Assembly (NCBI RefSeq): GCF_017526105.1
Contig: NZ_CP071839.1
Location: forward strand, 62,001 to 126,000
DNA length: 64,000 nucleotides
Reading direction: 5' to 3'
From: Streptomyces cyanogenus
Lineage (GTDB): Bacteria; Actinomycetota; Actinomycetes; Streptomycetales; Streptomycetaceae
The position numbers and the translations under genes were made by a program. Below the pieces are notes generated by a model that saw only the letters and a list, made by a program, of their open reading frames with translations, was not told where the DNA came from and did not search any database. Shown here piece after piece: positions 34,958-43,777 of this stretch; positions within the stretch are counted from its first letter, which is position 1; each line of letters begins with the position of its first letter.

Positions 34958-36025
34958 ATGAGGATCGAGAATCCGCTCGCGCGGCTGCCGGGACGTGTGG
35001 TGATGGTGCGGGGCGAGACGGTCGCGTCGTATCTGTGGCGGCTTGCGGTGCGCAATGGGATGGCCTTCGAGGAGCTGGCTCAGTACATCGGTGCGCCGAG
35101 GACCATCCGGGCGGTTGATCCGGGTGTTGAGGAGGTGCGTCTGGGGCCTGTGGCGCGTCAGCGTCTGGCGGAGGTTAGCGGACGGTCCTTGCCGCATCTG
35201 GAACGGGCGTTGGTGTCGCTCGGCGACAGCGGTATCGGTCCCCGGGCCCGCCACCAGGTGAAGGTGGAAGCCTGGCCGGAGAGCTGGATGCCGGTGCAGG
35301 CCTGTGGGTTGTGCGCGGCTGGGCTCGGTGAGCGTCCGGTGTGGCGGGTGCCTGGTGGGCAGTGGGCGGTGTGTGTGCGGCACGGACGGTGGACGGCTGT
35401 GGGTCGGGGGCAGTTCCAGGTCGGCCTGGGGCGGTTGCCGGAGGTGGTGGAGGCGCACGTGCGGCGGGTGGGTCTGGAGCGTCGTACGGGTCTGTACGCG
35501 CGGGCTCTGCTGGCGGATGCGCAGCAGGTGGCGGTGTATTGGTGGCAGTGCCGTCAGATGGCCTGGCGTGGGGTGTGGCGGGCGCGGCAGGAGGTTTTGG
35601 GGGTGGATCGTTCGGCGCTGTGGGCTGTTCCCCTGGTGGTGTATCCGGAGGCGGTCGTCGTGGCGGAGGCGATGGCCGTGCGGGAGCGGCAGCGGGCGGT
35701 GGGGCGCAGTTTCGCGGGCGGTCCTGCGGGGTGGTCGACGGGGCGGTGGGTTCAGTGGGTGGGTGAACGGCTGGGGATGGGTGAGGAAATGGCTGCCGGG
35801 GGGCATCGGGGGCTGGAGGCGTGGCTGATGTCGCACCGCAATACGGTGCCGGTCGTCGAGCGTGTGGCGCGGCAGGAGGCGCGGGCGCATCCCCGGAGTG
35901 TGCCGTTGGCGTTGTTGGAGCCGCATCGTGTGGTTCCGGTGCATGGTCCGCTGGAGGAGGCGTCGTGTCTTCCGTGGCGTTTGGGAGCGCGGATGACGAG
36001 CATGCCGTGGCGGCCGGCACAGTAG
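34958..36025 (+). CDS. tniQ: TniQ-family protein (Tn7-like target selector)
   Basis: 355 residues from ATG 34958. The N-terminus carries the TniQ hallmark: LPGRVVMVRGETVASYLWRL, followed by helical segments and a zinc knuckle region with CGLCAAG-then-C-RHGRW (about residues 113-140), as in TniQ/TnsD proteins. In Tn7-like elements TniQ or TnsD recruits the TnsABC machinery to a chosen target. The gene lies inside the tap-tpg pair: it starts 69 bases from the divergent tpg-like gene and ends 32 bases from the convergent tap-like gene. The tnsABC genes lie 2.4 kb further on the same strand. Target choice is unknown; a telomere-linked one is suggested by context. Confidence 0.85.
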   Translation: MRIENPLARLPGRVVMVRGETVASYLWRLAVRNGMAFEELAQYIGAPRTIRAVDPGVEEVRLGPVARQRLAEVSGRSLPHLERALVSLGDSGIGPRARHQVKVEAWPESWMPVQACGLCAAGLGERPVWRVPGGQWAVCVRHGRWTAVGRGQFQVGLGRLPEVVEAHVRRVGLERRTGLYARALLADAQQVAVYWWQCRQMAWRGVWRARQEVLGVDRSALWAVPLVVYPEAVVVAEAMAVRERQRAVGRSFAGGPAGWSTGRWVQWVGERLGMGEEMAAGGHRGLEAWLMSHRNTVPVVERVARQEARAHPRSVPLALLEPHRVVPVHGPLEEASCLPWRLGARMTSMPWRPAQ

Positions 36026-36057
36026 GTGTGGGGCAGGTGGCATCGGCGCGGGAGAGG

Positions 36058-38118
36058 TCAGGCGTCGGGGGTGGCTTTGATGTAGCGGGCGGGGTTGAGG
36101 CCTTGGGTGTGCTGGTGCTGGTACCAGGCCATGGTCTGGACGCCTTCTTCTTTGACGAAGCCGGGGTTGACGCCTAAGCACAGCAGTCCCTTGATGCCGG
36201 TCTGGTCGGGGCCGGCGGGGACGACGTCGAGGGCGGTCGGCTGGTGGGCGGGGTAGATGACGCAGTCCGAGAGGACGGCAAGCGGGCTGCGGCCGGTCTC
36301 GGTGAGCATTCTGCGCATTTTGCGGTGCAGGGTGACGCGGGTGCGTGAGATGACGGCGGCGCGGATGTCGGGGCGCCAGGTGGGCTGGTTGAGTGCGGGC
36401 CAGCGTGTGTAGGGGGCGGCGGGGGGACGGGGGCCTTCGCGGAGTTTTCCGAGGCCGCCTTTTCCTGTGGCTTTGATGGCTGCGAGCAGGGCGAGCAGGG
36501 CGGGGTCGGCCGTCGAAAGTTTTTTCATGGCGGCCAGGTAGTTGCCCTGGGGGATGTCCTTGTGCACGCCGAGGTCGGCCATGGTGGCGAGGTAGGCGTC
36601 TCTCAGCCGCGTGTACCAGGGGTCCAGGTACGGGCCGTGATCGTCGCGGACGTAGGCCTCGATGGGCCGGACCTCTATGTTGAGTTCTTTGGCGTAGGCG
36701 AGGGTGATGGTCGTGTACCAGGCGGGCCTGGTCGGGGCCTGGCCGGTGGCGGTGAAGGGCGAGGGCAGGCGCGGGTCGTGCGGGGCGTGGCTGAGGTCGC
36801 AGTACCAGGCGCCGGGAGTCTTCTCGTCGAAGGCGGGTGTCGTGACATGGCGGGGCGGGGCGTTGCGGCCGACGGACAGCCTGGATGCGGCGACGATAAA
36901 GGCCATGTTGGTGTCGAGTCCGACGACGTGCGGGAAGTCGGCTGTCTCCTGCTGGTCGGGCGGGCGGCTCCAGTCCCAGGCTTCCTCCTCCATGGCCTGC
37001 TCCGGCGGGCGGCCTTGAGCCAGGGGGTGGGCGTCGGGGGCTTCTGGGGGCGCGGGCTCGAACGGCTTGTGCAGGGCGCCGGGGTTGGGCCCGGACACCC
37101 ATTTGAGGGTGGCCGGGTCGTAAGTCGCTTTGGTGGGGGGCCGCAGGGCCGTCATGAGTCTGACGCCGCAGACCGCGGTGGAGCCGCTGGGGGTCAGGAG
37201 TCGGGCAGCGTAGGTGCCCAGCAGCCGTGCCAGGTCTGATGGCGGCAGCGGTGGGAGACTCCACCCGTCCTGGGACAGGGCTCCCCAGGCCATAACGGCA
37301 ACGTGTACCGAGGCGCGCTTGTTGTTCACGACCGGCCGGTAGATCCCCGCCCACGGGCCGAAGCCGCGGCGGGTGAGGAGAAAGCCTGCCTGCTCCAACT
37401 GCGTCAGGACGGGATGGCCGGTGGGAAGGCGCAGGGCGGTTCGGTCCTCGAGGTGGGTGGGCAGGTGCAGTGCGGCCATGGCTGCGGGGGTCAGGACGAT
37501 GAGCGGGTCACTGTCCTTGCCGTGGGGGGACAGGCTTTCCTGGTGCAGACCGCTGCGCAGCGTCCACTCCAGCAGGCCGACGAGGTCGTCCGCGTCCAGG
37601 GGCAGCTGGGTGCCGTTGGTGAAGTGGGCGACCAGGAGGTTGTCGTGGTCGATGACGGCCAGCGGTCCTGTGGGCGTGACGGGGGGTTCGCTGGCCACTG
37701 ACGGGCGTGGTGATGCTTCGGCGGATGCGGGGAAAAGCGTCGGCTGCTGCGGCCCGGCGGGCGGTGCTGGCGGTGCGGGCGGTGTGGGTGCGGGTGCTGC
37801 GGGTGCTGCGGTGCTCTCGCCGGGGACGGGCTTGTCGTCCCGTTTCGGTTTCTCCAGGTGCTTGAGGCCCTTGAGGAGCCGCGCGTAGGCCGTGCGACGG
37901 ATACCGAGCGGTTCCCGCTTCCCGGCCTCCCATGCCTCGACGTCCTGAGCCTGGCAGACGAGGGTGTCCGCTACCTGTGCAGGGGACAGGCCCGCGGCCT
38001 CGCGCAGCCGGGTCCGTTCGCGGGGCGGCGGCAGGGGGGTGCGCCGGGCTGCCAGGTCGGCGAGGAGCCCGTCCACGCGGGCGTGGAGGTCGGAGGTGTC
38101 GGGGTGGTCTTCTCGCAC
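36058..38118 (-). CDS. tap: Telomere-associated protein (Tap family)
   Basis: 686 residues from GTG 38118; Streptomyces Tap is about 740. An N-terminal HTH lies near residues 30-85 (LREAAGLSPAQVADTLVCQA, then VEAWEAGKREPLGIRRTAYA). After a Pro/Ala linker comes the large body with LAVIDHDNLLVAHF, VVGLDTNMAFIVAASRLSVG, GAWYCDLSHAPHDPRLPSPF, and WYTTITLAYAKELNIEVRPI, an order I recall from Tap proteins; the acidic strands look exonuclease-like. Tap binds telomere overhangs and recruits Tpg for end replication. It is on the same strand as tpg but separated by tniQ. Neighbouring tnsABC-like genes point to a telomere-linked Tn7-type element. Confidence 0.85.
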   Translation of the reverse strand: MREDHPDTSDLHARVDGLLADLAARRTPLPPPRERTRLREAAGLSPAQVADTLVCQAQDVEAWEAGKREPLGIRRTAYARLLKGLKHLEKPKRDDKPVPGESTAAPAAPAPTPPAPPAPPAGPQQPTLFPASAEASPRPSVASEPPVTPTGPLAVIDHDNLLVAHFTNGTQLPLDADDLVGLLEWTLRSGLHQESLSPHGKDSDPLIVLTPAAMAALHLPTHLEDRTALRLPTGHPVLTQLEQAGFLLTRRGFGPWAGIYRPVVNNKRASVHVAVMAWGALSQDGWSLPPLPPSDLARLLGTYAARLLTPSGSTAVCGVRLMTALRPPTKATYDPATLKWVSGPNPGALHKPFEPAPPEAPDAHPLAQGRPPEQAMEEEAWDWSRPPDQQETADFPHVVGLDTNMAFIVAASRLSVGRNAPPRHVTTPAFDEKTPGAWYCDLSHAPHDPRLPSPFTATGQAPTRPAWYTTITLAYAKELNIEVRPIEAYVRDDHGPYLDPWYTRLRDAYLATMADLGVHKDIPQGNYLAAMKKLSTADPALLALLAAIKATGKGGLGKLREGPRPPAAPYTRWPALNQPTWRPDIRAAVISRTRVTLHRKMRRMLTETGRSPLAVLSDCVIYPAHQPTALDVVPAGPDQTGIKGLLCLGVNPGFVKEEGVQTMAWYQHQHTQGLNPARYIKATPDA

Positions 38119-38424
38119 GCAGCCGAATCTGGCAGGCCGGCGGCGTGCGCCGTCGGCATCCGGTCATCGTGGATCTTGTGGCGGCGGGTGCGGCCCTGGA
38201 CAGAGCGGGCATGCGGCTGGCGTGGGGCCGTCCAGGTCAGTGGTCTGCAGGGGGAGGTGAGGGTGGTAATGGTCTCGCCCTGCGGGGCGTCATGCCGGTC
38301 GTCGACGGGGCGGCCGACGGCTTTGAGGATGACGGCATTTAACCCTTTGCCTTCCCCCCTGCACTACAGTCAACCCGCCCTGCAGTTACTGAAGTTGCAG
38401 GGGCCAGACGGATGCGGGAGCACG
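38119..38424. other. Divergent intergenic region of tap and tnsA
   Basis: 306 bases holding promoters for both operons and the TGCAGGG-type repeats noted separately. No gene is supported. Confidence 0.45.
38245..38403. repeat. Cluster of TGCAGGG-type repeats, possible TnsB-binding end
   Basis: Four copies within 160 bases just before tnsA: CTGCAGGGG at 38245, the reverse-strand copies CCCCTGCAC (about 38357) and CCCTGCAG (38378), and TTGCAGGGG at 38395. The last two form a dyad with an 11-base centre. A further copy, CTGCAGGG at 42648, follows tnsC. Tn7-like ends carry several TnsB sites, so this may be one end of the element, or an operator. Confidence 0.4.
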
Positions 38425-39183
38425 ATGGCTGAGGCGTTGACGGTGGTCCACCGCCTTGAGGACGGCAGCAGGAGCATCACCGTCCCCGTCGCCCGGGCTA
38501 GCTCGGTCGCGCTCTCTCGCACTGGCGAGGTCTGGCGTCCGGCGCATCATCCTGCTCAGCGCAGCATCGCCACCTGGTGGTGGGCCGCCACGACCGGCAG
38601 GCACGTGGGCTGCCGGTCCATGAACGTGCTGGCCGTGGCCATGCTCTTGGATTTCACTCCCGCGGTGACGGAGTTCACCGCCTGGTCCGCGAAGATCAAG
38701 TGGCGTGAGCGGGGCCGTGAACGCAGCCTCGTGCCGGACTTCTTCGCACGCACGGACCAGGGAACGACCCTGGTGATCGCCTGCCCGCCGGCAAGCGGTC
38801 CCAGTCCCCGGTGGCAGGGGCAGCAGCAGGTGCTGCGCCAGGCGTGCCGGGAGGCGGGCTGGGAGCTGGGGATGCCGCGGGTCCCGGCTCCGATGGCTCT
38901 GGCGAACCTGCGGTGGGTGTCGCGCTACCGGCATCCGCGGTACGGCGACCGGGAGGTCGAGCAGGCGCTGATGTCTGCCTTCCGGGCTCCTCGCCCGCTG
39001 GAGGAGGGGATCAGGGCCACGGGTCTGCCGCGGCTGTCGACGCTGCCGCGGCTGTACCACCTGCTGTGGCGGCAGAGGTTGACGTTGGAGTGGAACCGAG
39101 CGATGGGGCCGGACAGCGTGATCGGCGTGTCGGGCCGTGTGCCGCCGGCGATGCGTCGCCCCGTAGAGACGGAGGCCGTGTGA
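38425..39183 (+). CDS. tnsA: TnsA-like endonuclease subunit, catalytic motif altered
   Basis: 252 residues from ATG 38425 with GGGAG five bases upstream. The layout fits actinobacterial TnsA-like subunits: RSIATWWWAATTGRHVG, then MLLDFTPAVTEF, and VPDFFAR (Asp105). The following strand, where a PD-(D/E)XK enzyme has E-x-K, reads TLVIACPP here, so the usual glutamate and lysine are missing. The protein may be catalytically weak, or use other residues. TnsA normally cuts the 5' ends of the transposon so that it moves by cut-and-paste. First gene of tnsABC; the stop is overlapped by the GTG of tnsB. Confidence 0.8.
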   Translation: MAEALTVVHRLEDGSRSITVPVARASSVALSRTGEVWRPAHHPAQRSIATWWWAATTGRHVGCRSMNVLAVAMLLDFTPAVTEFTAWSAKIKWRERGRERSLVPDFFARTDQGTTLVIACPPASGPSPRWQGQQQVLRQACREAGWELGMPRVPAPMALANLRWVSRYRHPRYGDREVEQALMSAFRAPRPLEEGIRATGLPRLSTLPRLYHLLWRQRLTLEWNRAMGPDSVIGVSGRVPPAMRRPVETEAV

Positions 39184-41552
39184 CCGGGATGCTCACGCCG
39201 CGGCCACAGCCCGCCGGGGTCGCGCCGCGGGGCATCGTGGCGCCGGGTGACCGGGTGCGGTGGATGGGCGACCGGTACACGGTGACGGCCCTGTCGGGCA
39301 CGACGGTGCACCTGGCGCCCGCACCAGGCAGCACGGCACCGCCGGTCGCGTTGGTGATCCAGCTCCTGGCTGCGGCAGCGGACTTCGCCGTACTCGACCA
39401 GACGGGCGCGCCCACGTCGGACGGACCGTTGCCGACCTGGTCGATGCTGGAGGGCATCAGTGCTGACAGCGCCCGGGACGCGAGGATCTGGCGTCGTCAC
39501 GTCATCGAGGTCGAGACCGGTCTGCTGCCGGACATGCCCGAAGGCAGCACGCCCCGCGAAGGCTACGACCCGGCCCGGTTCACTCTGATCGAGCGATACC
39601 AGCGCAAGGCCGCAGAGCTGAGCGCAGTGCTGGACTGGTCGGTGTCCTGGAAGACGGTCCAGCGCAAACGGCTGGCCTTCCTCAAGGAGGACATCTGGGG
39701 GCTGGTCGACAAGAGGTCCACGCGGAAGAGCACGCTGCACGGGCGTACGGATCCGCGGGTGGTGGACCTGCTGCTGGCCCTGCACGAACGCCAGGCCCGG
39801 GAGCAGGCCGCCACGGACGCACGCACCCTGTTCAAAAGCCTGCGGCGCGCCGCGAGTGCCGCACCCGGCCCCCGGATGAAGGTGCCGGCCGATCCCACCC
39901 TGTACGCGCTGCTCAAGCGGCTGGGCATCGACGCGATGCAGCTGCGGGACCCCACCCGGCGCCGCAAGGACCGGCTCAACCGACCCGCACCGCCGTTCGG
40001 GGTGACCACCGCCACGGCCCCCGGCGAACTGGTCCAGGTCGACTCCACAGCCCTGGACGTGAAAGTACTCGGGGACGACGGCCGGCCCACCCAGGTGGAG
40101 CTGACAGCAGCCATCGATGTCTTCACGCGCAGCATCATCGCCGCTGTGCTGCGACCCAAGACCGCAGGCCGGCGCCGGACCCGGCAGCAGACCCGGGCGC
40201 TGCTCAGCACAAACACCACCGCGGGCCGTGCCACCAAAGCCGTGGACGCCTCTCTCCTGCTGGCCCTCTGCATGATGCCCGCGCCGATGCGGCCGGGCTT
40301 CGATCCGGCGGCCTCCGCAGCCCGCTCCGACCTGCCCTATGAGGAACTGCTTGAAGTCGACGCGCGGATGGAACACGCCGCGGCCCGTCCGGTGATCATG
40401 CCGGAGACCATCGTGATCGACCACGGCACGGTCTTCGCCGGTCAGACCTTCTTCGACGCCTGCTCCTTCCTCGGGATCACCGTCCGCCCGGCCCGCAGGC
40501 GCACCCCGACGGACAAGGCGATCGTCGAGCGGACCTTCGAGTCGATCAAGTCGGGCTTCAGCCAGCACATCAACTCCTACACCGGGCGGGACTTCAGCCG
40601 CCGAGGTAAGGAGACCCCTCTGGAGCGGCTGTGGACGCTGCAGGAACTGGACGACCTGCTGCAAGAGTGGATCGCGGTTGGCTGGCAGACGCGGCCGCAC
40701 GACGAGCTGCGCAGCCCCTACGAGCCGAACCTGCCGCCGCTGACACCGAATCAGATGTACGCCGCAGGCGTGCAGGCGGCGGGCTATATTCCGATCCCCC
40801 TGGGCTTCAACGACTACCTGGAGCTGCTGCCCACCGCCTGGGTCGGGGTGCGCGACGACGGTATCCGCTTCAAGAACCGCACCTACGACAACTACAAGGG
40901 AGAGCTCGGCGAGGGGATCCGCAATGCACCGTCGGGGCTGAAAGGCAAGAAACGCGACGGATGGGAGCTGCGCTACAACCCCAACACCCCGGAGCAGGTG
41001 TGGCTGCGTGACCACCGCTCCGGCGAGTGGATCACAGCGGTCTTCAAGTACCAGCACCTGATCGGCGCCCCGTGGACCCAGCATCTGTGGGACACGGCCA
41101 CCGCGGAACACATGGCACGCGGCGGCCGGCACACCGACGACGAGAACATCGCCCAGGTCCTGGCCGAGTTGCTGGAGCGGGCCGGACAGGGCCCGGACGA
41201 ACCCGGCACGGTGCACGTGCCCGACGGGTACGGGCCGGTGCCCGGCTACGGGACCGTGCCTGCACCGGCCGACGGCGCGAGGGAATTCGACCCCTTTGCC
41301 GGGGCGGACGCGCTCGACCTGTCGGCGCTGGGCCCGCTGACCGTGCTGGAAGTGGACCAGCCGAGCCTGTACGCCCCGCCCCCGCTCACGGGCGGGCCGG
41401 ACCCTAGGTCGGCCCCTTCCGGCGGCACAGACGCCGAAGCGCGCCCGCCCCTCGCGGGCCTGGGTGACCTCGATGACAGCCTCGACAGCACCGCGCGTCT
41501 CTTGCTGGACCTGCCCGCCGAGACCGACCCTCCTCAGGAGACGACCCGATGA
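39180..41552 (+). CDS. tnsB: TnsB-like DDE transposase
   Basis: 790 residues from GTG 39180, which overlaps the tnsA stop (GTGTGA) with GGAGG upstream; an ATG at 39189 is the alternative. The catalytic triad is clear: Asp288 in VQVDST, Asp414 in VIDHG and Glu450 in KAIVERTFES, with exactly 35 residues between the last two (DD35E). Upstream segments (KTVQRKRLAFLKE) form HTH-like DNA-binding units, and the C-terminal 200 residues are acidic and Pro-rich. TnsB binds the transposon ends and joins the 3' ends to target DNA. Second gene of the tnsABC operon. Confidence 0.9.
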   Translation: MTGMLTPRPQPAGVAPRGIVAPGDRVRWMGDRYTVTALSGTTVHLAPAPGSTAPPVALVIQLLAAAADFAVLDQTGAPTSDGPLPTWSMLEGISADSARDARIWRRHVIEVETGLLPDMPEGSTPREGYDPARFTLIERYQRKAAELSAVLDWSVSWKTVQRKRLAFLKEDIWGLVDKRSTRKSTLHGRTDPRVVDLLLALHERQAREQAATDARTLFKSLRRAASAAPGPRMKVPADPTLYALLKRLGIDAMQLRDPTRRRKDRLNRPAPPFGVTTATAPGELVQVDSTALDVKVLGDDGRPTQVELTAAIDVFTRSIIAAVLRPKTAGRRRTRQQTRALLSTNTTAGRATKAVDASLLLALCMMPAPMRPGFDPAASAARSDLPYEELLEVDARMEHAAARPVIMPETIVIDHGTVFAGQTFFDACSFLGITVRPARRRTPTDKAIVERTFESIKSGFSQHINSYTGRDFSRRGKETPLERLWTLQELDDLLQEWIAVGWQTRPHDELRSPYEPNLPPLTPNQMYAAGVQAAGYIPIPLGFNDYLELLPTAWVGVRDDGIRFKNRTYDNYKGELGEGIRNAPSGLKGKKRDGWELRYNPNTPEQVWLRDHRSGEWITAVFKYQHLIGAPWTQHLWDTATAEHMARGGRHTDDENIAQVLAELLERAGQGPDEPGTVHVPDGYGPVPGYGTVPAPADGAREFDPFAGADALDLSALGPLTVLEVDQPSLYAPPPLTGGPDPRSAPSGGTDAEARPPLAGLGDLDDSLDSTARLLLDLPAETDPPQETTR

Positions 41553-42631
41553 CACCGCCGGTACAGGCCCTGAGCGACGACATCCCCGCCCTCGTCCCGG
41601 ACGACGACATCCGCCTGCTCGTCGACTCCCCCGCCCCCACGCCGGTGTTTGCCGCACCCCGCCCGTTGTGGCTAGACACGCTGAGCAACTGGCGTACCTT
41701 CGCCGCATTGGACCGCACCCGCCCGGACCTGGCCGACAGTCCGCCGCCCGACGCGAAGGTCAGCGACAACGACCTGCGGCTGCGCTATCACGCCCTGATG
41801 CCGACCGTGGTCACCCCCGCCATCGGGCGCGCGCTGGTCGTCGTCCACCAGCACCTGCTGTCCAACCGGGAACGCACCCACGGCAAACCCGGCGTCATCA
41901 TCGAAGGCCCCCGCGGCACCGGCAAGACCGAAATCCTGCAGTACATCGGCCGCTACTACGAAAACAAGATCGCCCGGCTGTACGAGCCGGACGAGAACCG
42001 GGTACCGGTGATCGCACTCCGGGTCCCTCCCCTGACTCGCGGCGGCCGACGGAACTGGGCCACCTCCTTCGCCTCCTTCCTCGGCCTCAAACACGACGGC
42101 GGAACCGACCCCACCCGCTCGGTCTGCCATGTAATGCGCAACAGCTCCACCCTGCTGGTCCTCGTCGACGGTATCGAGCAACTGCGGGCCGGCGCGGATG
42201 CCGAGGAGTCGCTCGCCTACCTGGAAGAAATCAGTGAGAAGACCGGCGCCACCTTCGTCTTCGCCGGCCGTGCCGCCCGCTCCATCGTCGATCCCCTGAC
42301 CCGTGACCGCGAGACCGCCCTGGCCGACCACGAGGAGATCTGGGGCGACTACGCCAGCCTACGGACCAGCCGAATCGGCTACGACGACGAAGGCCGCAAG
42401 CTGTTCGCGAAAATCGTCCGCGAATTCGACAAACGCCTGTGCCTGCACCACCATCAGCCGGACGACCTGACCAACCTCCACGAATACCTACACCGACGCA
42501 GCAAAGGCTACATGCGGGCCCTGTCCCAGCTCGTCAGCCAAGGCGCGCAGAAGGCGATCTGGGAGAAAAAGGAACGCATCACGCAGGACCTGCTGGAGAC
42601 CCTGGCCATCGGCCGCAGCAACATCATCTGA
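41549..42631 (+). CDS. tnsC: TnsC-like AAA+ ATPase
   Basis: 360 residues from ATG 41549, which overlaps the tnsB stop as ATGA; AGGAGA stands upstream. Walker A is IEGPRGTGKTE (Lys126) and Walker B is LLVLVDGIEQL. A sensor-like arginine region follows (TFVFAGRAARS). TnsC forms a regulator filament between the target selector (TniQ) and the TnsAB transposase. The gene ends 120 bases before the convergent HEPN-like gene. It completes tnsABC and confirms the Tn7-like nature of the module. Confidence 0.9.
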   Translation: MTPPVQALSDDIPALVPDDDIRLLVDSPAPTPVFAAPRPLWLDTLSNWRTFAALDRTRPDLADSPPPDAKVSDNDLRLRYHALMPTVVTPAIGRALVVVHQHLLSNRERTHGKPGVIIEGPRGTGKTEILQYIGRYYENKIARLYEPDENRVPVIALRVPPLTRGGRRNWATSFASFLGLKHDGGTDPTRSVCHVMRNSSTLLVLVDGIEQLRAGADAEESLAYLEEISEKTGATFVFAGRAARSIVDPLTRDRETALADHEEIWGDYASLRTSRIGYDDEGRKLFAKIVREFDKRLCLHHHQPDDLTNLHEYLHRRSKGYMRALSQLVSQGAQKAIWEKKERITQDLLETLAIGRSNII

Positions 42632-42679
42632 CACCCCGCCAGGAATTCTGCAGGGAGCGAATGTGCGCCGGACGCTGGT

Positions 42680-42694
42680 CCTCTTGCAAAGAGG
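42680..42694. terminator. Hairpin CCTCTT-GCA-AAGAGG downstream of tnsC
   Basis: A perfect 6-base stem with a GCA loop, flanked by an outer GGACG...CGTCC pair (42670-42674 and 42696-42700). It lies in the convergent gap between tnsC and the HEPN-like gene, so a two-way terminator is the simplest reading. Hairpins with GCA loops are also typical of Streptomyces telomeres. Confidence 0.45.
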
Positions 42695-42751
42695 CCGTCC
42701 GCCGGATCCTGCAGTAGGCAGGCCGATCATCTGGAGGCGCCCAGGTGTTCC

Positions 42752-43777
42752 TCAGCGCATGTTCGCTGCCTCGTCGATTACCCAGACCGCCTTGCGAACC
42801 TTCTGTTCAAGATCCTCGAACGCGTCCTCAAGAGCCGCGAGCTCTGCGAACAGCGCGTGCTTGTCCTCCATGCCCTCCATCGCAGTGGCCCTCTCGATCC
42901 AGGACCGGACATCCTTCATGGTGAGCGGATACTTCCGGCTCCGGAGCGCCTGCTTGTCGAAGATCGCCTCCAGATCGTCGTCCTCGATCTGCATACTCCG
43001 AATGCCGTCGCCCGGGATCGCGCCGCCGGAGGTGTTCTCCTCAATGTAGGCAAGTCCCGACTCAAGGTCATCAAGACGTCCGAGAAGATGGTCAACCAGC
43101 GCGGTCCTCACCGCCCTTAGGTCCAGGCCCACTTCCTCTCGCAGCTGCTTCGCGACCCGCTGGGGAAGTTCGAAGGGGTTCTGGCGGTCGGAAGAAGTGC
43201 CGTCCTGGAAGCGTGCCAGCTCGGGGCCGGGTGAGTCGTCCCCTATCAGCATGCCCAGTTCGTAGTGATCGAGGACGGTACATGCGGCGTCGAAGTAGAT
43301 CAAGACGGCGGGACGAATGACTTCGACTCGGTGCTGGTCACGGTGGTAGGTCTCATTCCGGTAGTCGTGCAACTTCTTCAGCACCGGCGCGAGGTCTTCG
43401 GGGAGCTTCTTCTTCCCGACCAGGAAGTCGATCCTCTTGCCGAACTCGGTGGTCTTCTTCCGCTGCGTCGTCGAGGTCACGATCTTCTCGAGCCTTTGGA
43501 TATCCGCGCGGAGCTCGTCGTCGCTCGGCCCTGATGCACCGAACTTGCGGTTCAAAGGCTTGTCGCTCTTGCGCATCGCTTCTAGCCGGCGGAGCTGCTG
43601 GAGCCGGTCGAAGTCGAAACGCTCGGCGTCGAAGACGGCCTCGGCCATGCGGTGCATGATCAGTTCAACGGCGCTGTCCAGCAGAATATGGGCCAGCCGC
43701 AGCTGCGGGACCCGTCCGACCTCGATGAGGCGCTTAACCTCTTCAAATTGCACGATGACCAGTTCGAGGCGCTTCAT
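42752..43777 (-). CDS. HEPN-like protein, possible ribonuclease
   Basis: 341 residues from ATG 43777 with GGAAGG upstream. All-helical and charged. The key motif is KLHDYRNETYHRD, with Arg140 and His145 giving the R-x4-H signature of HEPN RNases, including the polar residue after Arg. The N-terminal part (LAHILLDSAVELIMHR) is a matching preceding helix. The C-terminal half is coiled-coil-like and unknown. A second protein in the window (52111-53085) has the same motif at the same residue numbers, so the two are diverged relatives. HEPN proteins often act as toxins or effectors that cut RNA. Here it stands alone on its strand directly after the Tn7-like genes. Confidence 0.65.
   Translation of the reverse strand: MKRLELVIVQFEEVKRLIEVGRVPQLRLAHILLDSAVELIMHRMAEAVFDAERFDFDRLQQLRRLEAMRKSDKPLNRKFGASGPSDDELRADIQRLEKIVTSTTQRKKTTEFGKRIDFLVGKKKLPEDLAPVLKKLHDYRNETYHRDQHRVEVIRPAVLIYFDAACTVLDHYELGMLIGDDSPGPELARFQDGTSSDRQNPFELPQRVAKQLREEVGLDLRAVRTALVDHLLGRLDDLESGLAYIEENTSGGAIPGDGIRSMQIEDDDLEAIFDKQALRSRKYPLTMKDVRSWIERATAMEGMEDKHALFAELAALEDAFEDLEQKVRKAVWVIDEAANMR

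Noticed and set aside
34316..37354. A 1012-codon open frame on the minus strand
   Set aside because: Only its last 190 codons match Tpg. The rest is Arg/Pro/His-rich, antisense to tniQ and out of frame with the Tap-like gene, as expected for a GC-rich shadow frame.
38925..41708. A 927-codon open frame antisense to tnsB
   Set aside because: Composition is abnormal (Gly/Arg/Val-rich, no motif), while the opposite strand encodes a complete DDE transposase.
42680..42700. A true telomere sequence at the hairpin with a GCA loop
   Set aside because: Only one short hairpin is present; Streptomyces telomeres carry several palindromes in a row, which I do not see here.
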